Assembly: GCF_965363235.1 (NCBI RefSeq)
Contig: NC_134839.1
Location: 114,074,517 to 114,138,516 of the forward strand
Reading direction: 5' to 3'
DNA: 64,000 bases
From: Mytilus galloprovincialis
Taxonomy: Eukaryota; Mollusca; Bivalvia; Mytilida; Mytilidae
A program made the translations under genes and the position numbers. The first letter of the stretch is position 1, and each line of letters begins with the position of its first letter. The notes beneath the pieces were generated by a model. It searched no databases. It was given only the letters and a program-made list of their open reading frames with translations, and had not been told where the DNA came from. Positions 30,767 to 43,200 of this stretch are shown piece by piece.

Positions 30767-31729
30767 GTTGATGAAACTTTACGCCAATACACACTGGTTA
30801 TGTCGCGACAAGAAGGATATTCTGAAAATAAGACACTTACTACTATTATTATTAGTGGTGCAAAAAATCGCTTACACTGATAAAAACTATTTCACTCCTT
30901 CACACCATAGCATAAATTCAGTGTTAATTGTGTCAAACAAACATATATAGACGCACACTTTGTTGATTTAAAAAAATAAAATATACTACATTGTAGGCTT
31001 ATTGCTTTGGGTTTTCCAGCAGTGCATGTAATCCAGTCATATATGCATTCCGGTTTCCAGATTTCAAGAACGGCTACTTGCAAATCTTAAAGAGGCTATC
31101 TTGTCGGATATCAAAAAGTAAGTTGTACATCAGTGATGCGTTTGACAGGTAAGTATTTATTTTGATTGGCACGACAATGTTTCACATGTAAGATGATAAA
31201 CCGTGTATGATATATAATATTTTTTGTTTGGAGTATTGAATGTAAAATTCTGATTAAAGTTATGATAAAAAAAAAGGAACGTGACAAACTTCGACATGAG
31301 GAGTCTATGACGGATTTATGTAAAAAATATCAGATGAGGCACTGTAATGATCTATGATTTAAATATACTTACCAGGCATTTTTTTGGAAATTTGGCAATT
31401 CACACTTTATTCCTCGTAAACTTGATGTAGTAGTATTGAAGTTTAAAATTTACGCCTATTAGGAAGTTCGTAAAAGTGAGAAAAAAACCCAACCCTTTCG
31501 TATCATAATAGCGGAGATGTGTCATTTCATATGCTAAGGTGAATATATTACTACTCAAGAATAAGAAATGAATGTTAGGAAGCTTGTTATAAAACGGCCT
31601 TCCAGTTTGTATGAATGGATATGCATTATTTTTCTAGAATCCGTTTCGTATCATGATACGGATGACACAATAAAACAGATAGATATTGAGGAGTGCAAAG
31701 AAAACGAGGATCATGACACTGTTAAATGA
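29119..31729 (+). CDS. Rhodopsin-class GPCR, amine-receptor-like but atypical (copy 2)
   Basis: Exons 29119-30006, 30997-31117 and 31638-31729 give 366 residues; exon 1 and exon 2 lengths (888 and 121 nt) equal those of copy 1, and phases agree. GNILVM in TM1, SLAISD in TM2, Cys104/Cys183, CWLP in TM6 and NPVIY in TM7 are kept. The DRY position is again HKY and the 3.32 position again Asn111. Most differences from copy 1 lie in the N-terminus, ICL1, TM5, ICL3 and the C-terminal tail, which is three residues shorter. ATG 29119 opens a run of three Met codons followed by VMNTTT. AATAAA at 31760 lies just after the stop. Same orientation as copy 1, about 7 kb on, so a tandem duplicate. The ligand is unknown. 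Confidence 0.88.
30195..30425 (+). repeat. Short dispersed repeat in intron 1 of GPCR copy 2
   Basis: GGAAACGAAGAATGTGTCAA followed by AGAGATAACAATCCGACCAA matches the family seen at 50810-50860 (GGGGAATGTGTCAAAGAGAC). It is missing from intron 1 of copy 1. Confidence 0.6.
30738..30768 (+). repeat. TGAT microsatellite in intron 1 of GPCR copy 2
   Basis: About six GATT units. The equivalent intron of copy 1 has a shorter run at 20645-20672. Confidence 0.85.
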
Positions 31730-32034
31730 GATAAACCAAAACCTGGAATATCCAAATGTAATAAAGAAACAGTCAGTGCCATTTACTATAACGGGAAATG
31801 AAACAACGTTGTTTGTAATGTAAAAATGAAGAAAAGAAATCATCAGATTGAAAGTCACAGAAGAATTATTCAAATCTACGGCAGTTTTTGTGCTTTTTAC
31901 CTGAGCTTATAGAACATGAACTTTTTTGATGCTTTGTTTCGAACTGATGAATTAAACTCTTTAAATCTAATATTTGTAATTTGTTCTTACGTAGAACTGA
32001 TTCACCGCTGTTTCACGTTAGGGAAACATGTTTA

Positions 32035-32290
32035 ACCTCGCCACATCCTAATTGGGTGTGCCTTGTCAAGAGGGGTGTCAAAGGTCGAGTGGTCCAAGTA
32101 ATTCAACTACTATACCTTTATCGTTTTTAGTTCGAACCTCGCACGTGGCAAGTGTGCTTGATGGCAATCTTAATTGACATGGTTTGCAAGTTCTACAGCT
32201 GATGATCGGCGATTCTCTGCGTGCACTCCGGCTTCCTCCACAAATAAAAAAACACCAAAAACCCAAAACAAGAGCCTATGACTCAGGGGT
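32035..32290 (+). mobile_element. tRNA-derived SINE copy
   Basis: GAGTGGTCCAAGTAATTCAA resembles a polymerase III A box (TGGTCCAAGT) and AGTTCGAACCTCG a B box, spaced as in a tRNA-type promoter. The tail TCTCTGCGTGCACTCCGGCT and TCCTCCACAAATAAAAAAAC is shared with the copy at 51765-51960. Non-coding. Confidence 0.65.
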
Positions 32291-32339
32291 AGTTGTTTGT
32301 TGTGTCTAATTTAATAGTATTTGTTTTTCGTTTATCATT

Positions 32340-32700
32340 TTGTACATAATAGTTATCAAAGACACAAGGCTTATAAATTGATACGCCAGACGCACCTTTC
32401 GTCTACATAAGACTCACCAATGACGCTCAGATCAAAATAGTTAGAAATCCAAACAAGTAAAAAGTTGAAGATCACATTGAGGACCCAAAAATTGTGCTGA
32501 ATAAGGTTAAGGCAATCCATGCCAGGAATAAGAAAATACTTAGTATTTCGAAAAATTCGTACTTTTGCAAACAGTAAATTTATAAAAATGACCATATATA
32601 TGATATTCATGTCAACACCGAAGTGCTGACTACTGAACTGGAGATACCCTCGAAGACGATACGTCCACATGCAGTTGCATCGATCCAGTGGTGTAAATAG
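32340..32700 (+). repeat. Dispersed repeat (CGTCTACATAAGACTCACC family), near full length
   Basis: Runs from TATCAAAGACACAAGGCTTA through GACGCTCAGATCAAAATAGT and GCTGACTACTGAACTGGAGA to GCAGTTGCATCGATCCAGTG. Three tandem partial copies lie at 38630-39500. A further short fragment starts near 32722. Confidence 0.75.
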
Positions 32701-32811
32701 TTAAAAAGTACCGGGCTTTTAATTTGATATGCCTGACCGCGTTTCATCAACATAAGACTCATAAGTAGGGATGCAAACGAGTACTCAAGTTATTGACGAA
32801 GCAAGTCGGTG

Positions 32812-32912
32812 TATGTCATTTAATCTGCAAAGCACGAGATGATCCAATAACCCGAACGACGTAGGAGTTCGCGTTATCGGGTCATCTTGTGCTGTGCAGA
32901 TTAAATGATATA
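32812..32912. repeat. 101-bp inverted-repeat hairpin
   Basis: TATGTCATTTAATCTGCA at the left and TGCAGATTAAATGATATA at the right, with GAGATGATCCAATAACCCG pairing with CGGGTCATCTTG further in. Arms of about 45 nt, loop near GACGTAG. Possible miniature element. Confidence 0.75.
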
Positions 32913-34115
32913 TACTGATTTGATTGGCCAATAACTGTTTTAACACATGACGCAATCAATTTACGTGAACGTTTTAGAAATGTGGACGTTATTCTGCAAT
33001 CCACGGATCCTATAGGAAAGTTTCTTGTAGGGTAAAGAAAGGGGGAAATACGACTTTGGTAAGTTTGAAATTAATCTTTTTTTATATATTTAGACTCATT
33101 TTAAAATAGCAATTTAATGGTATATGTTTTTTTTTATCGTTTCCATTAAATTTATTCCCAATTTTATTTAATTGGTGACAATTAAGACTTTGATAAATTG
33201 TGTACTTTCAAATCGGTGTATAAAAAATAAAACTGCAAGGGTTAAATTAGATTAATTGCTTTTGAACTTCTCTCCCTCAATGATATGCTTAGAAGAACCG
33301 AGGAAGATGTTGTATTACCTAAATTTAAAATGTTAAATAAACAAAACCTTTTACTACCCGCAACCCCATCCCCCAATTTCTTTTTTTCTACTTTATTACT
33401 TTTAAGACACACGTTCATCTGATTGATCTCCAGCTAATCGCCCTGTTTTAAAACAAACTTAAATATGGTCCTCAATTAAGTCGATCCAAAAATAGTCCCT
33501 TGATAGGAATAAATATTAAAAAAGTCGTTATAAATTCCATTGAGTCTGAACCTAATCCAAATTAGATTTCTTTTATTCGGATATTCTTAGATACATTTCT
33601 TTTTTGGCAGAAATTACCAAAAATTGTTTTAAGTATCTTTCTAACTTTAAAGCACTGATTTAGATTTACGTTGTACACAAAATATAATAAAATAGTTTAT
33701 GTCCCAGCTTAGATAAAAAAAAATAAAGGAATGAGAAACCTTTCTTTTTCCTATTTTCAATCTACGATGTTTGTACGAAGTTCAACTTTGTAGTAATTTC
33801 AAGGCAGATGGCGGATTCGGGGTGGGGGCGAACAGGTCGTTAACCCTTGGATTGGACAAAGTATCGTGTTTTTACCTTAAAATCGTCAATATTTTCTTTA
33901 GTCTCGATACACTCGGTGATATTTTTTTTTAATTTCATAAAATAACGCCCCTTTCAAAATCCAGGAACCGCCCCTAAACTTAGGTAAAAATAGATTTGAA
34001 CTGTGCAGTATATCTGAAGTAGTTAATGCACACCTCTGCTGTGCATTATCCAGATTATAGCACAGTAAGAACAAAGAGATTTTACTCTTACCATGTGTTA
34101 ACGCCTTTGTAATAC
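32913..34115. other. Non-coding stretch, no gene seen
   Basis: Poly-T and AT-rich DNA. The 33930-33975 words AACGCCCCTTTCAAAATCC suggest a transposon end but no partner end was found. Confidence 0.35.
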
Positions 34116-34119
34116 TAAA

Positions 34120-34275
34120 TCCGTTTCTGTGTGTGTTAGTTACATTGTAGTGTTGTGTCGTTGTTCTCCTCTTATATTTATGCGTTTCCGTCAGTTTTAG
34201 TTTGTTACCCCGATTTTGTTTTTTGTCCATGGATTTATGAGTTTGAACAGCGGTATACTACTGTTGCCTTTATTT
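34120..34275 (+). repeat. Short dispersed repeat (GGTATACTACTGTTGCC family)
   Basis: TGCGTTTCCGTCAGTTTTAG, then GGATTTATGAGTTTGAACAG and CGGTATACTACTGTTGCCTT. Same order at 27190 and reversed at 58497-58600. Confidence 0.65.
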
Positions 34276-34499
34276 AACAACATAAATATGTTTATCTTGA
34301 GGAACCTATTTGTTATAGTAGTATCAGAAACGTCCTTTCCTTCCGAGTGAATGTTTTTGTGTGCACTACTATGAGTCATACGTAAAGATCAGATCAATAT
34401 AGATAGAAAGTCACAAACATAATTAGACCGCTAGTTGTTTGTTGTTATTTGCATTGCTTTACATTTTATACAGGGCTCACACTAGAGATATGCTCTTTG

Positions 34500-34790
34500 T
34501 TCAGTGAACTATAGTTGTCTATATACGTCATTTGGTCTCTGGTTGAGGGTTGTCTAATTGGCAATCGTACCACTTCTTCTTATTTCTATATTCTATCTAG
34601 ACAACCACATCTTCTTATTTCATTATTCTATCTAGACAATCACTTCTTCTTATTTTTATATTCTATATAGACAACCACTTCTTATTTCTATATTCTATAT
34701 AGACAACCATTTCTTATTATTTCATTATTCTATCTAGACAACCACTTCTTCTTATTTCTAATTTCTATCTAGAAATTGACAGTGAATGTC
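34500..34790 (+). repeat. Repeat tail followed by a 36-38-bp tandem array
   Basis: GTCATTTGGTCTCTGGTTGA and GGCAATCGTACCACTTC are the end of the family at 59270-59320. Its last bases are then multiplied about six times as CACTTCTTCTTATTTC plus ATTCTATCTAGACAACC. Confidence 0.8.
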
Positions 34791-34974
34791 GGTATAGGGA
34801 ACAAAACTTGATTTCTACTTTTGTTAAAGCTCAGTAACATTCCATCAGCATCAGCATATAGAAGTTTTAAACCTTTTACAATGGATTCATTGAACATATT
34901 TTTTTTAGGTAATCAAACCTTTAAATGATTTACAGATACTTTCTTGAATGGCTGTTTCAAAGATAACCAAAATA

Positions 34975-35380
34975 GTTTAACCCCGCCGCACGTTTGTGTC
35001 CGTCCGAAGTTAAAAGCATCTGGCCTTTGTTAATCTTGTATGGTTTTTAGTTTCAGTTCATTTATATGTTTGAGAGTTTAGTATGACATCCGTTAAATAT
35101 GTCCTTTGGTCGGATCGTTATCTTTTTGACACAATCCCTTTTTCCATTCCGAATTTTAGCATCTGAACTTGACCTCATTTTCATGGTTCATTGGTCAATG
35201 TGAAGCTTTTCATGGTAAAGTTTGTTTTTAAGAAACTATAAGCATTAAATCAACTATATGTAATGCATCTATTGAATGTAATGTAAACATGTCTATCTTG
35301 CATGGTTCATCTAACCTTAATATCATTTTCATAATTATCAAAGATACCAGGATCATAATTATGGTTTATTGATTTATGTT
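34975..35380. repeat. Two dispersed repeat fragments
   Basis: 34980-35150 (CCCCGCCGCACGTTTG, CATCTGGCCTTTGTTAATCT, GGTCGGATCGTTATCTTTTT) is the reverse of the 50810-51080 family. 35165-35380 (TTGACCTCATTTTCATGGTT, ATTGGTCAATGTGAAG) is a separate bivalve-type repeat. Confidence 0.55.
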
Positions 35381-35399
35381 TAGTTTACCTGGTTAATAG

Positions 35400-35650
35400 A
35401 TATAGGAAGATGTGGTATGAGTGCCAACGAGACAACTCTCCATCCAAATAACAATTTATAAAATTATTCCATTATAGGTCAAGGTACGGCCTTCAAAACG
35501 GAGCCTTGGCTCACACCGAACAACAAGTTATCAAGGGCCCCAAAATTACTAGTGTAAACCATTCAAACGGGAAAACCAACGTTCTAATCTATATAAAAAA
35601 ACGAAAAACGAAAAACACGTATAAATTACATAAACAAACCACAACTACTA
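35400..35650 (+). repeat. Short dispersed repeat (GAGTGCCAACGAGACAACTCT family)
   Basis: AAGATGTGGTATGAGTGCCA, GGTCAAGGTACGGCCTTCAA, GGAGCCTTGGCTCACACCGA and ACGTATAAATTACATAAAC in order; a near neighbour is at 36536-36790. Confidence 0.8.
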
Positions 35651-35909
35651 TACATCAGATTCCTGAAAGTCTTTCATAGAAACAATTAGCAATATGTCAA
35701 CTATATTTGGTGTATTGAATGATAGTAAGATGTACATGTATTTGTGGTTCGATTGTTCTGACCTTGGCCTCATTTTCTGGGATCTTCTTAAGTTTATGTG
35801 ATACTTGTAGTAAAGCTTTATATTTAGGACTATCAACATAACATAAATGATCAGTAAAGCAAGCAAAACATGTTAGCGTGTGCACTAGCGTTGTTTTTTT
35901 GGTATATAT

Positions 35910-36535
35910 AATGTCGATTGAAAACAAAACTTTACGACAAAAGAGATGATTTCAGCTTTCCAATTGTGAACTTTCCATTTCTAAGTAGCAACATTCCAGC
36001 AGCACCTGCATACGGGGTATATATCTCCCAATTGATACGATATTCCCGTGCTTGAGATTCCTATCATGATGTTCTTGATAGACGGTTGCTGCTCACAAGG
36101 AAGCTATTGAACCAAGAGTTCCAAATGGTGAAGTTGAAATCATCCCTTCGTAAATTTCACGGACGCCATCACGAGTTGGTTGACCGTTATGAAATAACCG
36201 TTTCACAAATGATATCGGATATGTTCCTTACGTCGTAATTACAATCCCCTTCCCTTTCATGAATGTGAACTGAATTAGACTATTTACTGGATTTGTTATC
36301 ACATAAGCAACACGACGGGTGCCACATGTGGAGCAGGATCTGCTTACTCTTCCGGAGTACCTGAGATCACCTCTAGTTTTTTGGTGGAGTTCGTGTTGTT
36401 TATTCTTTAGTTTTCTATGTTGTGTTATGTGTAGTGTTGTTTGTTTGTCTTTTTCGGTCTTGGCCATGGCGTTGTCAGTTTGTTTTAGATTTATGGGTTT
36501 GACTGTCCCTTTGTTATCTTTCGTACTTCTTTTAC
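35910..36535 (+). mobile_element. Penelope-like retroelement 3' end
   Basis: Aligns along its whole length with 24024-24660: TTTACGACAAAAGAGATGAT at the start, AACATTCCAGCAGCACCTGC, then the tail with CCACATGTGGAGCAGGATCT and TTTGACTGTCCCTTTG. Coding part decayed. A GAGTGCCAATGAGACAACTC repeat follows directly. Confidence 0.7.
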
Positions 36536-36790
36536 AGGAAGATGTGATATGAGTGCCAATGAGACAACTCTCCATCCATGTCACAGTTTATGAAAGTAAA
36601 CCATTACAGGTCAAGCTACGGTCTTCAACACAGAGCCTTGGCTCACACCAAGCTATACAGGGCCCTCAAACAATACTAGTGTAAAACCATTTAACGGGAA
36701 TACCAACGGTATAATCTATATAAAAAAAAAACGAGAAACACATCAACAAACGACAACTACTGAACATCAGATTCCTGACTTAGGACAGGT
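36536..36790 (+). repeat. Short dispersed repeat (GAGTGCCAATGAGACAACTCT family)
   Basis: Starts at GGAAGATGTGATATGAGTGC immediately after the Penelope-like tail and ends at CATCAGATTCCTGACTTAGG. Same order of words as 35400-35650. Confidence 0.8.
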
Positions 36791-36889
36791 GCAAACAATT
36801 GCAGCAATTGTTAAGGTTTATTTTACCTATGACTCTTGATAGTCCCCTTGTATCTTATTGTTGTATTATGAATTTTTAAGTCATCTTAA

Positions 36890-37144
36890 GGGGGTACAGA
36901 ACACTTGAAGTAGTTTACTCAAAGAAGTCAGCCGGGCCTTTTAATCATATACCATTAGTGAAAAGAAAAAAACGTTTCAATGATACAAATTAGTCTTCGT
37001 CTAACTGCTATATATATCCAACCAAATTATTCATGTAAATTGGGAGGTTCAAATTATCAGAAATTTTGATATTTTTGTAAACAGATCAAAGTAAATATTT
37101 TGTCAAAACTTTAGAAAAATTTATTCAAAATGTTGGGTACCCCC
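36890..37144. mobile_element. MITE with TTAA target duplication, TIR GGGGGTAC
   Basis: TTAA lies at 36886-36889 and 37145-37148. GGGGGTAC opens and GTACCCCC closes the 255-bp element. TTAA duplications belong to piggyBac and Kolobok transposases, so one of these presumably mobilised it. No coding capacity. Confidence 0.75.
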
Positions 37145-37272
37145 TTAAGTTTACAATATCAACTGTCTGCATTAATTTCTATATTTTAATGTAACATAAT
37201 AACACAAGTTAAAACAATAACAACATATATGTCCAACCTCTCATAATCCCCTCGAATCCTGATCTCCTTTTG

Positions 37273-40200
37273 TCATTCAGTGTCTGAATCTGGATCATTG
37301 TAACTTGCAAAATACACTAATGGGTCCTTCGTTTTTGTGTGCCAAACAAGTAACTAATTGAAAATAAAAAAATAAAAAAAAACATAGAAGAGCATAGACA
37401 TTACAGTGTTGTTAATTTGTTACATTGCTATAAAGTATTTACACCATACACATTTTGTTATAAAAAATGCTCCTAGTTTTAAGATGATGTTGAATCTACT
37501 TTATATGTATTCCATGCCACGGAACGCCATCTTGACTTAGTGGGATAGAAACCTTTAATTTTGAAATAATGTTTGCGTAAGACAGACTGAAAATGATTAA
37601 TCTGCCCCACAACATATAGAATAAAATTGTGTGTCAATTTAAAAGAAATAGTGTAACTATGAAACAATTGAAAATGACCCCCCCCCCTAAGAATCAACTG
37701 ATCCACATCTAACATGATTCTATAAAATAATCAAGGATATATATAGTCCAGTCACCCATTCCTCGTTTATTAATTCAGTGTATTAGAATGAGACCTATCC
37801 CCGATTTTTAATTTCCATGATCAACACGACGGGTGATACTAGTTGAACAGGAATCGATTATATGTCTGGAGCATCTAAGTTCAAACCGGTTTATTATGGC
37901 TACATGTTGCTCAAGTCTAAGTTTTCTGTGTAAGGTTATGAGGACAACCCCTTGGATATAAGCTTTTTATGGCGTTGTTTTTCGATTAATGAGTATCAAT
38001 GGTATATTTAAAAAAATATATCAATGAATACAAAATATCTTGTATATTGATTAATCTAGTAAATTCTAATCATACCTTCGTACATCCATTGGCCTTTGGC
38101 TCCAGGTCATTTAATGTGCAACAAATTTCAAGAAATGATGTCTCTTGGTAACCTTCTTGAAATGATTTCCAAAAGTACAAATCATCATTGAAATAAAAGG
38201 TCTTGGTATTTAATGCGAATCCAGCCATGTCTATTGGAAACTTTCGCTGTTTCGTATTCCATGCATCAAATTTTATCACCTGAAATTATATTGCATACAT
38301 ACATTATAAGCTCATTTTTCTTTTCCTTTTTTAATGCAAGATGGTGGTGTAGGTTCATGCGCATGAGTATAGACATTTTTTTCAAAATATAAAAAAATAA
38401 AGCACATCGAACTAAAATAGATAAAAGCTATTACAATTTTCAACTATATGCTGACGGCATAATCTAGCAAACCTATAGGCACGAACTTCTCTCAAGAAAA
38501 GAGCAACTCAGTATCAGAATGACTGTTGGTAGCACGTGTTTTTCATGCTCTGGTCAGACGGTTCTTCCACGCTAAAGAAGGACTGAATACACATAGCACA
38601 TTGAACATTACGAGCAGTCTCATAATAAACTCATCATAGATATCAGGATTGATTTATTTTTTTACGTCAGACACGCGTTTCGTCTACAAAGGACTGATCA
38701 GTGACGCTAGAATCCAAAACAGTTAATAAGGCCAAAGAAAAAGGTACGAAGATGAAGAGCATTGAGGACCAAAGTTCCTAAAAGTTTTGCCAAATACAGC
38801 TTATATTATCTATTCCTGAGGTAGAAAAGCCTTATTATTTTTAAAATTAAAACTGTTTGCAAACAGTTTATTTATAAATATGACCATATCAATGATAATT
38901 CATGTCAGCACAAAAATGCTGACTACTGGGCTGGAGATACCCTTGAGAATTTAAACTCCACCAGCAGTGGCATCGATCCAGTTGTATCAATTAAACTCAT
39001 CGTAGATATCAGGATTAATTCTTTTATTTATGTCAGACCCGCATTTCGTCTACAAAAGACTGATCAGTGACGCTCGAATCCAAAAAAGTTAATCAGGCCC
39101 AAAAACAGGTACGAAGATGAAGAGCATTGAGGACCAAAAATTCCTAAAAGTTTTGCCAAATACAGCTTATATTATCTATTCCGGAGGTAGAAAAGCCTTA
39201 TTTTAAAAAAAAACTTTTTGTAAACCGTTTATTTATAAATATGACCATATCAATGATAATTGGGGAATTAAAACTCCACCAGCAGTGGCGTCAACCCAGT
39301 TGTTGCAAATAAACTCATCATAGATATCAGGATTAAATTTTGTATTAACGTCACACGCGCATTTAGTTTACAAAAGACTCATCAGTGACGCACGAATCCA
39401 AAAAGGTTTATAAGGCAAAAAAACAGTACGAAGATGAAGGACATTGAGGACCAAAATTCCTAAAAGTTTTGCCAAATATAGCTAATGTTATCTATTCCTG
39501 ATGTAGAAAAGCATAATATCATTACATACAGTTACATATTTAAATACTAAAAGAGGCATGAAAGATACCAGAGGGACAGTCAAACTCATAAATCGAAAAT
39601 AAACTGACAACGCCTGGCTAAAATGAAAGAAGACAAACAATAGAACACATGACACAACATAAAAAATAAAAGAATTAGCAACACGAACCCCACCAAAAAC
39701 TAGGGGTAGTCTCAGGTGCTCCGGAAGGGTAAGTAGATCCTGCTCCACATGTGACACACTAGGTGTTGCTTATGTTATAACAAATCCGGTAAATAGTCCA
39801 ATTCGGTAGGTCACATTCAGGAAAGGGAAGAAAATTCTAGCGACGACGTTAGGAACATATCCGATATCATTTGTTAAATGTTTATTCCATAACGGTCCAC
39901 CAACTCGTGATGGCGTCAATTTCACCATTTGGAACTCTTGGTTTAATAGCTTCCTTGTGAGCAGCAACCCTCTATCAAGAAAATCGTGATAGGAAATGCA
40001 AGCACGGGAATATCGTATCAATTGGTAGAAATATACCCCGTATGCAGGTGCTGCTGAAATGTTGCTCCTTAGAAATGGAAAGTTCACAATTGCTAAACTT
40101 TTTTTGAATCAGATGCCAATTAAGATTTGGTATATAGACAAGTGTTCTAAATCTCTGGTCAGCATGTTCTATACCAGGACGATAAACACAATCATCCTTA

Positions 40201-43200
40201 TTATCAACAACAAAATCAGGAGAATGTAATATCATCATGAATGTAATCAACATCATACTATTACCAAGCTTACAGTACAACATTGGATAAACTTGACAAC
40301 TAGTAAACATGGGAAAAACAACAATTACTCATCTGTGTGTATTAGATAAAAACATGTCACCAGCAAGCAGAAAACCGATTACAGTATAACAAAATCAAAT
40401 GTGAAACAAAACATCACATTATTATTACTTATTCTAGGAGGCGATATAGAACTAAACACTGGATCTAGAGTTGAACAACAAAGCGTATACCCATGTGGAC
40501 TATATGACCATCTAGTAACATGGACGTGCAATGCTTTTTTGTGTGATTAATGTGACATATGGCATCATATATCATGTAGTTGACTATGAACTCCTTCAAA
40601 GATCAAACATACAACGACTTTGTTGCAAACTCGGGAGAATAAAAGATACCAGAGGAAATCAAAAACAAACGGACAACGCCATTAATAAAAAGGAAAATGA
40701 CCAACTGATAAACAAAAGTATATAAACACAACATAGAAAAATAAAGACGACTTAGTAACACGAATCCCACCAAAAACTGTCATCTTTACATTTCACAACT
40801 ACGAACTGAACACATCAAATTACTACCAACCACTCACACATGAAATCTTATTCGAATCTGTGTCATCAAGCATTATTATTTCGCCATCTAAAGACAAGCA
40901 GTCCAAGACTCAAACCACAATCCTGAGCGAAAACAGTTCCAAAAATTAGAGTAATAGAAGTAGAACGCAAAGTAATAGTATATTTAACTTGAATGAAAAA
41001 AAGAAACTGAGAGTACAAACTGTCAATTGCTAAAACATAAAAGAAAACCCCTCAAACTGACATTGCAATCCTGTATTTTCTCAAAGCTTTTGACATTGTA
41101 CCGCAAAACAACTTACTTTCAAAAAATTGCGATGGAGGCAGTAGAAGGGGGAGAACAGTCTGAACAAGTAAAATTGGACTCATGGGTTCCACAAGGAACA
41201 GTCCTTGGATCATTACTCTTTTTGTCACATAAATGACCTCCAAGACACTGTCCAATCATCTGTACGGCTGTTCTCCGATTACTGATAACTGTACAGAACC
41301 TTCAAAACAGAGAAAGACCACAAACTACTGAAAGAAGAAATAGTAAAACTAGAACTTCAAGATTGGGCAAATAAATGGGGTATGCGATTTAACGCTTACA
41401 AAATTCTACACCATAGGCATCAAAAACAAAAGCCATAGATTTTTTACACCCAACTGCCCCATAAGTCCAGAACAACCAATACCTAGCAGTGCCGGTACCG
41501 AGAAAATCTGAAGTGGAGCACGCATTTACAAATGTTGCAAACAGAGCATAATTAACCATAGTCTTCCTCAGAAGTAACTACGGTACTGTTAACATGAATG
41601 TAAGACAACTGCTTACATTTTTCTAGTACGGTCAACTATGGGATATTTAGCAAAAGTATGGGACCCCTACAGTGAAGCTGATTCGAACAAGCTGGAAAAA
41701 ATACAGTGGCAAGCAGCACGCTTCATAACCGGCAACAACAAACCATGAGAAGATGACTGCGTAAAACATGCTATAAACCAAATTAGAACTCCAAGCATAA
41801 TGCACAAGCCAAAAACTTATATGTTTGTGCCAGGTGGTTGAGGGGGTGATTCCTGCTATTGATCAAGACGATTTCTTATAATCATGGAGACCAAGACGAA
41901 CCAGCACAGCAAAAAAGTTTGACATTTACCAGAAAACATAATTGAAAAACAAGTGAGAAATAACACTAGGTGCTTAGGCATTCCCACCAGTAAAACACAG
42001 CAACATTCAAATTCATTCTAGTGTCCACAATAAATAACAGAACCACCGAGAAGACACAATTAAGCGCGCAACATGTGTAGAGACCTTTAATCTGCTCTCA
42101 CGAAACGTGAACAAATCGACGGCGCCATCTCCCCGTTGTATAAAAGTCAGTATTTATAACTACAACGTACCCATACAGATACAGATGATGCCATATTTGG
42201 GATTATTAAACACACAAACACATATACAAACGTATAAACACGTACATGGATAATCCAAGAACTGCTCAATAAGCGATATCCCGATGTAATGTTTACCAAA
42301 TTTTGTTGTTAATTTCTGTGTCATTTGGTCTCTTGTAGAGAGTTGTCTCGTTGGCAATCACATCACACTTTACTTTGTTATTGTTCTCGAATCATCGTGT
42401 GCGTGTCTGCATAAATCATTATCTTACTTATTCCATAAAACAAACCTTTCCATTTTCGAGGATTGGTGTCTGATATTTCTTTTCAGAAACAAATCCCACC
42501 GGCCATACTGAAATCTTTTTTGTGTATCTCATCTAAAAAAAAACCTGTTTTGAAATATGTAGAGATAATATCAATGAGAAAACTTTTCATCAGAGATCAA
42601 CTCATGTCACAGTTAGGAACTATACTTCAAGATATGGCCTTCATTTATGAGGAAACTAATATCGTATAACAAACTATAGTAGGCCCCGACATGACAAATA
42701 GAAAACATTTCAAACGAATTTATGTAAACAATAAAAAAAAAAACCAAAAATGATATATATTGGGACTGGCAAATACCAAATATATCGAGGTTACATGTTT
42801 CCACGGATCGTATCTCAATTGGCGAATTACATCACCATAAAAAAAAACCACTTTATACGTTTTCTACAGATACAAGTGGACCAAAGTAAAAAAAAAAAGG
42901 GGGAAATTAACATCAAAGAATGAAAAAATGTCCGTGTTGTTTTTTTTTCTTTTGAAAAAGGAATTAAAATCTAGGGGAGAAGAGTATGGTTTATATATGA
43001 TTTATTCAAATTAAGTTCCATTGGATACATTTTTGGCAGCATATTGAATGGCCATGATTGAATAAAAACATTATAATATTCTTAAACAATACAGCCATAA
43101 AGACATGTGTAATTAACAATTCCTAAATTTGTGAGTTTTCAAACAATATAACTGACATTTTGCTTTTGTGATTATGCCAATGGTCAGTAACCTACTCTTT

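Noticed and set aside
32035-32165. A functional tRNA gene
   Set aside because: A- and B-box-like words are present but no cloverleaf with paired acceptor and anticodon stems can be drawn; it is repeated with a SINE-like tail.
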